This document shows, piece after piece, positions 5,942-9,823 of a stretch of DNA of 9,823 nucleotides. The stretch is from an uncultured Fimbriimonadales bacterium (lineage in GTDB: Bacteria; Armatimonadota; Fimbriimonadia; Fimbriimonadales; GBS-DC), in contig CALGZO010000313.1 of NCBI GenBank assembly GCA_937934465.1, positions 1 to 9,823 of the forward strand. Reading direction: 5' to 3'. The position numbers and the translations under genes were made by a program. Under the pieces are notes generated by a model, which was not told where the DNA came from, did not search any database, and was given only the letters and a program-made list of their open reading frames with translations. Positions within the stretch are counted from its first letter, which is position 1, and the number at the start of each line of letters is the position of its first letter.

Positions 5942-6856
5942 ATGCTTTCTCGTGCTTTGGTGCTTCGAGTAGCCGAGTTTCCCGCGTTTAAGCGATGGAT
6001 CAAGCACAGCTCGCTTACACAAGGACTGATTCAGAGATTTATCGCAGGCGAGGATGTCGATACTGCGATAGCAATTGCCCGCCAACTTAATCAGGACGGC
6101 TTTCTGGTTGCGTTAGACTACTTGGGTGAAGATACTCATCGCTTAGAAGACGCTGAACAAGCGGCGTGCCAATACATTACTCTGCTGGAGCGTATCACGC
6201 AAAGTCAAGTCAACTCATGTATCTCCATCAAACTCACCCAGCTGGGTCTCGATCTTGGGTACGAGATTGCCCGCAAGAACCTTGAGAAGGTGCTTGCCGC
6301 CGCGCAGTCTCTCAACAACTTTGTATGGATTGACATGGAGAGCAGTAAACACACTCAGCCTATCTTAGATTTGTTCTGTGAACTGTACCCACGCTACCCT
6401 AACTCAGGAACTGTTCTGCAAAGCTACCTTTATCGGACGCCCCAAGACTTGGAGCGACTGATTCAGATTGGCGCGCGGGTGCGTCTGGTCAAGGGCGCGT
6501 ATGCTGAGCCGAAGGAGGTCGCCTACCCTGACAAGAAATCTGTCGACCACCAGTTCAAAGTGCAGATGGAGTTGCTGCTTGAGCGGGGGAAGGAACCTGC
6601 CATCGCGACTCACGATTTGCGCCTCATCAATCACGCCAAGCAGTATGCCGCGGAGCTTGGATTAGAGAAGTCACAATATGAGTTCCAACTGCTGTACGGT
6701 ATCAGCCGTGAGCTGCAGAAGCAGTTGGTTGCGGAGGGGTATCGAACGCTCATCTATGTTCCATATGGCGAGCAGTGGTACCCCTACTTCTCGCGACGCT
6801 TGGCTGAGCGACCTGCAAATCTCTACTTTATTCTGAGGAGTCTGTTTCGGAAGTAG
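5942..6856 (+). CDS. Proline dehydrogenase (monofunctional)
   Basis: A 304-residue FAD-dependent proline dehydrogenase, which oxidises L-proline to pyrroline-5-carboxylate at the membrane and passes electrons to quinone. The length matches the short monofunctional enzymes (as in Thermus and Bacillus) rather than the long bifunctional PutA. Core motifs are SIKLTQLGL (95-103, with the family's lysine), WIDMES (129-134), QSYLYRT (160-166), RLVKGAYAEP (181-190), ATHD (222-225), EFQLLYGI (247-254), YVPYG (272-276) and RRLAERPANL (285-294), whose two arginines bind the proline carboxylate. The ATG follows GGAGGA at 5927-5932 with 9-nt spacing. The partner P5C dehydrogenase is not in this window. 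The last 29 bp overlap the convergent hydrolase gene. Confidence 0.95.
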   Translation: MLSRALVLRVAEFPAFKRWIKHSSLTQGLIQRFIAGEDVDTAIAIARQLNQDGFLVALDYLGEDTHRLEDAEQAACQYITLLERITQSQVNSCISIKLTQLGLDLGYEIARKNLEKVLAAAQSLNNFVWIDMESSKHTQPILDLFCELYPRYPNSGTVLQSYLYRTPQDLERLIQIGARVRLVKGAYAEPKEVAYPDKKSVDHQFKVQMELLLERGKEPAIATHDLRLINHAKQYAAELGLEKSQYEFQLLYGISRELQKQLVAEGYRTLIYVPYGEQWYPYFSRRLAERPANLYFILRSLFRK

Positions 6857-7490
6857 AGGGCGCTGCAGGCGTTTCAGAGGCGTCGTCTTCATCCGCATCT
6901 TCATTTTTTGTTGCAGTGCGCCTCTGCTCGCGCTCTTTCAGCAAGGGCAGCACCGAGCGGAATAGGTCGGTTCCTGCCTCTTGAAGCCACTCGTAGATTA
7001 CAGATTCTACAGAGGATACAATCACGCCGCTGTGAGATAGTCGCAGCAGCGCGTATTTCCAATCACGCTTTTGACGACTGGCGATAGCGTCGTATGGCGT
7101 GTGAATTGTGTAGCCTGCCTTCACAAGATCGAGCGCAGTTTGCAAGATGCAAATGTGCGCCTCTATACCGGCAAGCACGATTTGGGCGCGTCCCAGCGAT
7201 TGCAGTTGTTTCATAAACTCGTCCGAGCCTGCGCAACTGAAGCAGAGCTTGTCCATCACAGGCGTATCCCCAACGAGTGTTTCCAGTTCTGGAATAACGC
7301 CGCCCAGTTTCTCTGCATTTTGGGTTGTGTACAGGATGGGGACTTCCAGAGTCTTTGCGATCTGAACCAGTAGTTTGATGTTGTCTGCAATCTCTTGTCC
7401 GACTTTGATGGTTTTGAGCAGTGATTTTTGGAGATCGACGACCACCAACACTGACTGTTCACGGCTTAGCAGTTTCTCAGAGCGTTCCAT
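6828..7490 (-). CDS. Isochorismatase-family cysteine hydrolase with acidic tail
   Basis: A 220-residue protein of the isochorismatase/YcaC-like hydrolase superfamily. The expected catalytic triad is present: D19 in VLVVVDLQ, K81 in VMDKLCFS, and C114 in GIEAHICILQTAL, where family members have the nucleophilic cysteine. The core ends near residue 184. A 36-residue tail follows that is rich in Glu, Asp, Ser, Thr and Pro (NEDADEDDASETPAAPSTSE), unusual for the family and likely disordered. The substrate cannot be told; amide or imine hydrolysis is typical. The ATG at 7488-7490 has AGGAGA (7502-7497) 6 nt upstream. It lies 39 bp after parB on the same strand, so it may be read through from parAB, and it overlaps proline dehydrogenase tail to tail. 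It need not be related to chromosome partitioning. Confidence 0.88.
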   Translation of the reverse strand: MERSEKLLSREQSVLVVVDLQKSLLKTIKVGQEIADNIKLLVQIAKTLEVPILYTTQNAEKLGGVIPELETLVGDTPVMDKLCFSCAGSDEFMKQLQSLGRAQIVLAGIEAHICILQTALDLVKAGYTIHTPYDAIASRQKRDWKYALLRLSHSGVIVSSVESVIYEWLQEAGTDLFRSVLPLLKEREQRRTATKNEDADEDDASETPAAPSTSETDSSE

Positions 7491-7512
7491 AGCGAGTCTC
7501 CTGTGTTCGTGT

Positions 7513-7530
7513 GGTTTTCATGTGAAAACC
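7513..7530. promoter_or_regulatory. parS-like palindrome at the end of parB
   Basis: GGTTTTCATGTGAAAACC is a palindrome with perfect 8-bp arms and a 2-nt centre; its last base is the last base of the parB stop codon. Its core TTTCATGTGAAA differs from the core of the classical parS site (TGTTTCACGTGAAACA) by one base, but the outer bases differ; the 16-mer matches at 11 of 16 positions. No T-tract follows on either strand, so it is not a normal terminator. It could be a weak ParB-binding site or a chance palindrome. Confidence 0.35.
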
Positions 7531-8402
7531 TAAAATCCGTTCGGCGCGATTGTTTCCAAAATTCGCCCCAGCTCCTCCTCTGAATAAAACTCGATGACAA
7601 TCCTGCCGCCGCCGCCACCCCACTGCACCACCTGCACGCGCGTTCCCAAATACGCGCTCAAGTTGTGTTGAAGCGCCAGCAACTCAGGAGAAGCAGGAGA
7701 GGGTTGTGGCGCAGATTCTGGCGCATTACGAGGCGTTGGGTTCATGGGACGCAGCTCACGCGCACGCAACTCAGCCGCACGCACACTCAAGCCCTCCGTT
7801 GTAATATCACTCCAGAGTTGACGCTGTAGGGTGGGATCTTTCACCATCAGCAGGGCGCGACCGTGCCCTTCGCTAATCACGCCTTCTTGAAGGCTTTTGA
7901 TAATGTACTCGGGTAGATTCAATAGCCGTAGCGTGTTCGAGATGGCAGGCACGCTCTTGCCCACGCGCTGCGCCACCTGCTCTTGGGTGAGTCCAAACTC
8001 TTCCATCAAGCGTTTGTAGGCAAGCGCTGCGTCTATTGGATTGATGTCCTCGCGCTGCACATTCTCCACCAACGCCATCTCCAACATCTGCTGCTCAGTG
8101 GGAGAACGCACAATCGCAGGAATCGTTGTCAACCCCGCCATCGAGGCTGCGCGAAGCCGACGCTCGCCAGCAATCAGCACATAGTCGCCTTCACTCTCCT
8201 GACGCACGATAATCGGTTGAATAACGCCTAACTCCCGTATGGAGTCTGCAAGTTCGGCTAACGACTCTTCACTGAACTGCTGGCGCGGCTGATACGGATT
8301 GGGGCGAATCTGGTCAAGCGGGACCTCGCGGATTAGTGTCTCTGCCAGTTCATTCTGACCAATCAGCGCGCCTAAACCTCTACCGAGCGCAGGACGCCGC
8401 AT
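7530..8402 (-). CDS. parB: Chromosome-partitioning protein ParB
   Basis: ParB binds parS sites near the replication origin, spreads as a CTP-dependent sliding clamp, and works with ParA to segregate chromosomes. The 290-residue product has the whole family layout. An N-terminal basic ParA-contact motif (RRPALGRGLGALIG, 2-15) comes first. The CTP-binding N-domain includes NPYQPR (35-40) and GERRLRA (79-85), and ENVQREDINPID lies at 113-124. The helix-turn-helix LTQEQVAQRVGKSVPAISNT (138-157) is followed by GHGRALL (179-185). A Pro-rich linker (220-240) leads to a C-terminal dimerisation domain (241-290) carrying an unusual run of five glycines (262-266). The start overlaps the end of parA by 23 bp, with GAGGAGGT 8 nt before the ATG inside parA. 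Confidence 0.97.
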   Translation of the reverse strand: MRRPALGRGLGALIGQNELAETLIREVPLDQIRPNPYQPRQQFSEESLAELADSIRELGVIQPIIVRQESEGDYVLIAGERRLRAASMAGLTTIPAIVRSPTEQQMLEMALVENVQREDINPIDAALAYKRLMEEFGLTQEQVAQRVGKSVPAISNTLRLLNLPEYIIKSLQEGVISEGHGRALLMVKDPTLQRQLWSDITTEGLSVRAAELRARELRPMNPTPRNAPESAPQPSPASPELLALQHNLSAYLGTRVQVVQWGGGGGRIVIEFYSEEELGRILETIAPNGF

Positions 8403-9183
8403 ATTGCTTCACCTCCTCTACCAACTCCAAGTACGCCTGAGCGCCACGGGAGCGCGGGTCGTACTCTATCACAGGCTGCCCAAAACTGGGCGACTCGCTC
8501 ACGCGAATATTGCGCGGGATGATTGCACGAGCGACTTTCCCACCGAAGAATTTGCGAACCTCTTGCTCTACTTGCTCTGCCAAGCGTGTGCGTGAGTCGT
8601 ACATCGTCAGCACAACTTTCCAAATTTCCAAGCGCGGGTTCAAGTGCTGCCGTACCAAATCTACAGTCTGCAGCAGCTGCGACAGACCCTCCAGCGCGTA
8701 GTATTCACACTGCACGGGAACAATCAGACCGTCTGCAGCGGTCAGGGCGTTGATGGTAAGAACGCCTAACGACGGAGGCGTGTCAATCACAATCCAGCGA
8801 TACTGTTCGCGCAGGGGCGCGAGCAGGCTGCGCAGTAGTGTCTCACGCGCTATTTGGGACGCCAGCAATACATCCGCACCAGCCAAGTCGATGCTTGCAG
8901 GGAGCAGCGCGAGATTCTCACGCCCCGTGTCCGTGAGTGTTTCAGGCGCGATGGCAGTCTGGGGATTAGCGAGACGCGCTTGAATCAGATTGAATAAGTT
9001 ATGGGATTGCCCACGCGCGTCGACGCCCAGTCCGCTGGTCGCATTCGCTTGTGGGTCGGCGTCTACCAGCAAGGTCGGCTCGCCTAACAGTGCCAGCCCT
9101 GCCGCCAGATTGACTGCCGTCGTGGTCTTCCCGACGCCGCCTTTCTGGTTAACAACAGCAAGCGTCCAACCGTGTGATTGCAC
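8380..9183 (-). CDS. parA: Chromosome-partitioning ATPase ParA (Soj)
   Basis: A 267-residue ParA/MinD-family ATPase that drives segregation of ParB-parS complexes by binding DNA in its ATP state. It has the deviant Walker A motif KGGVGKTT (14-21, with signature Lys14 and Lys19), Walker A' VDADPQANAT (40-49), and Walker B IVIDTPPSLG (131-140). The typical PVQCEYYALEGL (156-167) and the C-terminal IPRNIRVSESPSFG with YDPRSRGAQAYLELVEEV complete the family pattern. The only sensible start is GTG at 9181-9183, which lacks a recognisable Shine-Dalgarno sequence, so initiation may be weak or leaderless. It directly precedes parB with overlapping ends. Upstream it is separated from the flgM-like gene by that gene's terminator, so parAB should have its own promoter in the 9184-9230 interval, though none is clear. 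Confidence 0.96.
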   Translation of the reverse strand: MQSHGWTLAVVNQKGGVGKTTTAVNLAAGLALLGEPTLLVDADPQANATSGLGVDARGQSHNLFNLIQARLANPQTAIAPETLTDTGRENLALLPASIDLAGADVLLASQIARETLLRSLLAPLREQYRWIVIDTPPSLGVLTINALTAADGLIVPVQCEYYALEGLSQLLQTVDLVRQHLNPRLEIWKVVLTMYDSRTRLAEQVEQEVRKFFGGKVARAIIPRNIRVSESPSFGQPVIEYDPRSRGAQAYLELVEEVKQYAASCAR

Positions 9184-9230
9184 GGAAGGGGATTTCCACG
9201 CGCAAGTCGCATTTCCTGCCAGTTGGTCGA

Positions 9231-9258
9231 TAAAAGCGGAGGGAAATGTTCCCTCCGC
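9231..9258 (-). terminator. Intrinsic terminator of the flgM-like gene
   Basis: GCGGAGGGAA (9236-9245) and TTCCCTCCGC (9249-9258) form a perfect 10-bp stem with a 3-nt loop. On the minus strand it is followed at once by TTTTA. It begins 7 bp after the flgM-like stop codon and lies upstream of parA, so it isolates the two transcription units. Confidence 0.85.
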
Positions 9259-9264
9259 CTGTCG

Positions 9265-9537
9265 CTATTCTTGTGAGGTGTGGTCGGCAATTGCGCGGCG
9301 CACCACTGCCACAGCCACATCTGCAGCGCGTACAGTGGTATGAGCGGCTGATTGCACACGATCTTCGCGTATATCAGGCATATTGACAAGCGAACGCGCC
9401 AGTTCACGCGCCAACGCAGCATCTGCTTCTGCGTTTGTCACATAAGGCGCGGGCACAGGCTCCATCGGTACAACATGTGTCCGCTGCACACGATGCGCAC
9501 GCGCAACCTTCTGCAGTTCCTGCAACGAGATTTGCAT
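9265..9537 (-). CDS. flgM: FlgM-like anti-sigma-28 factor
   Basis: A 90-residue protein. FlgM binds the flagellar sigma factor sigma-28 (FliA/SigD) and blocks late flagellar gene expression until it is exported through the finished hook-basal body. The match is partial but specific. The N-terminus MQISLQELQKVARAH resembles the FlgM opening. A disordered-looking linker (16-35) is followed by a helix rich in Ala and Arg. Then come NMPDIREDRV (about 52-61), very like the family's PDVREDKV core, and a last helix AADVAVAVVRRAIAD (71-85) in place of the usual VAEKIL segment. The typical GxY before the last helix is missing. Context supports the call: a sigma-28-type promoter and a c-di-GMP riboswitch lie upstream. 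The ATG has AGGAGGT with 5-nt spacing. The assignment rests on a short motif plus regulation, so it is not certain. Confidence 0.65.
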   Translation of the reverse strand: MQISLQELQKVARAHRVQRTHVVPMEPVPAPYVTNAEADAALARELARSLVNMPDIREDRVQSAAHTTVRAADVAVAVVRRAIADHTSQE

Positions 9538-9543
9538 AGCTTA

Positions 9544-9551
9544 CCTCCTGT
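9544..9551 (-). promoter_or_regulatory. Shine-Dalgarno of flgM-like gene, possible riboswitch expression platform
   Basis: The minus strand reads ACAGGAGG (9551-9544), then TAAGCT and the ATG at 9537. Its ACAGG (9551-9547) can pair with CCTGT (9578-9574), whose first two bases belong to the 3' arm of aptamer helix P1. This gives five base pairs covering half of the Shine-Dalgarno, so ligand-stabilised P1 would free the site. The pairing is short and its role is inference. Confidence 0.4.
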
Positions 9552-9570
9552 CATAGTATGTTTCACATTT

Positions 9571-9656
9571 GATACAGGCAACCCGGCTATCTGTCAACCA
9601 CAGACCCGTGGCTTTGCGCCCCTGCATCACTACAGGTTTGCCTTTTACTGTCTCAA
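9571..9656 (-). ncRNA. Cyclic di-GMP-I riboswitch (GEMM-I)
   Basis: Read on the minus strand, the segment has every conserved block of the class I c-di-GMP aptamer in order: GGCAAACC (9642-9635), a stem CCTGTA/TGCAGG closed by a GUGA (GNRA) tetraloop, GCGCAAAGCCACGGG (9618-9604), a TCTGT/ACAGA hairpin, and AGCCGGGTTGCC (9588-9577). GGCAA pairs with TTGCC as helix P1. The G at 9642, aligned to the ligand-contacting G20 of the Vibrio Vc2 aptamer, is retained. This points to c-di-GMP rather than the cyclic AMP-GMP-sensing variant, which has A there. The aligned C92 is at 9578. The aptamer sits 34 bp upstream of the flgM-like ATG. Confidence 0.95.
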
Positions 9657-9671
9657 ATGCTACGGTTCCCA

Positions 9672-9699
9672 TTATCGGCACACCCCTGCGGTTTCTTTA
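9672..9699 (-). promoter_or_regulatory. Sigma-28 (FliA/SigD)-type promoter
   Basis: On the minus strand TAAA (9699-9696), within TAAAGAAA, is followed after 16 bp by GCCGATAA (9679-9672). The latter equals the enterobacterial sigma-28 -10 consensus at all eight positions. The usual spacing is TAAA-N15-GCCGATAA, so this is one base longer. Transcription would start near 9665, about 20 bases before the first conserved aptamer block, which fits a riboswitch at the 5' end of the message. Confidence 0.7.
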
Positions 9700-9704
9700 G
9701 CCAT

Positions 9705-9756
9705 GCTAAGAAATTCACGGGGGTTTTGCCCCTTAAGTGAATTGTCGGCGTTTAGC
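9705..9756. repeat. Large imperfect palindrome upstream of the sigma-28 promoter
   Basis: AATTCAC (9712-9718) and GTGAATT (9737-9743) are perfect inverted arms around a GGGG/CCCC mini-hairpin (9719-9732). Farther out, GCTAA (9705-9709) matches TTAGC (9752-9756). There is no T-tract on either side, so an intrinsic terminator is unlikely. It ends 6 bp from the -35 side of the sigma-28-type promoter and may be an operator or an RNA fold closing the upstream transcript. Confidence 0.45.
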
Positions 9757-9773
9757 AATCTGTTCTTTAGGCT

Positions 9774-9823
9774 TCAAACGACATTTTGTTCCAGAATTCG
9801 GCGCAATCGCTGAATTTCATCGC
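9774..9823 (-). CDS. Possible C-terminal end of a gene entering from the right
   Basis: One minus-strand frame reads DEIQRLRRILEQNVV and then TGA (9776-9774) before the window edge. Its amphipathic, Leu/Arg/Glu-rich pattern looks like a genuine protein C-terminus, and it lies on the strand of the flgM-like gene. The alternative frame, ending FWNKMSFEA, looks less protein-like. Only about 15 codons are visible, so neither product nor reality is certain. Confidence 0.3.
   Translation of the reverse strand, partial: DEIQRLRRILEQNVV

Noticed and set aside
7513..7530. Palindrome after parB as a rho-independent terminator
   Set aside because: The stem is AT-rich and short, with no U-run on the minus strand (ACACGAACAC follows); read-through into the hydrolase gene seems likely.
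9559..9566. TGTTTCAC as a parS half-site in the flgM leader
   Set aside because: Only the left half matches parS; the right half (ATTTGATA) does not, and the segment is better explained as part of the riboswitch expression platform.
9571..9656. Variant GEMM-Ib aptamer sensing cyclic AMP-GMP
   Set aside because: The position aligned with the discriminating G20 is G (9642), as in c-di-GMP aptamers, not A.
9352..9813. 153-codon plus-strand open frame over the riboswitch and flgM-like gene
   Set aside because: It is antisense to the aptamer and the FlgM-like frame, and its composition (rich in Cys, His and Arg) looks like a shadow reading frame.

Overview
This window looks like ordinary chromosomal DNA from a motile, free-living bacterium with moderately high GC. 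It is densely packed with housekeeping genes on both strands. The gene set (futalosine-pathway menaquinone gene mqnC, a csaB-type cell-wall pyruvyl transferase, smpB, monofunctional proline dehydrogenase, parAB, a FlgM-like protein under a c-di-GMP riboswitch) would suit a thermophilic or environmental lineage such as Armatimonadota. That phylum guess is an impression only; nothing here proves it.

Layout, left to right. Positions 1-302 hold the 3' end of a csaB-like gene. About 340 bp of hairpin-rich repeat DNA follows (three GGTTCCCC-type hairpins, then a second hairpin family). smpB (-) and a VWA-domain lipoprotein (+) diverge from a 32-bp promoter spacer. The lipoprotein gene meets mqnC (-) tail to tail with a 4-bp overlap. 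Upstream of mqnC on the same strand lie a 666-residue membrane protein and an acylphosphatase, joined by a TAATG overlap. A divergent promoter region separates them from a plus-strand pair: a small single-pass membrane protein and proline dehydrogenase. Proline dehydrogenase overlaps the end of an isochorismatase-family hydrolase (-) by 29 bp. That hydrolase follows parA-parB on the minus strand.

The right end (9265-9743) is the most interesting part. A small FlgM-like gene (-) has its own intrinsic terminator. It is preceded by a near-consensus class I c-di-GMP (GEMM-I) riboswitch, and just upstream of that by a sigma-28 (FliA/SigD)-type promoter, TAAA-N16-GCCGATAA. Read together this is a compact circuit: sigma-28 would drive its own anti-sigma factor, and c-di-GMP would gate translation of that factor. 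A possible base-pairing between the 3' side of aptamer helix P1 and the Shine-Dalgarno suggests an ON switch, so high c-di-GMP would raise FlgM and shut down late flagellar transcription. The sites are visible in the sequence; the logic is inference.

Other observations are a parS-like palindrome at the end of parB, apparent leaderless promoters at smpB and acyP, and a membrane protein whose extracytoplasmic domain resembles the alkaline phosphatase superfamily but seems to lack its metal-binding motifs.
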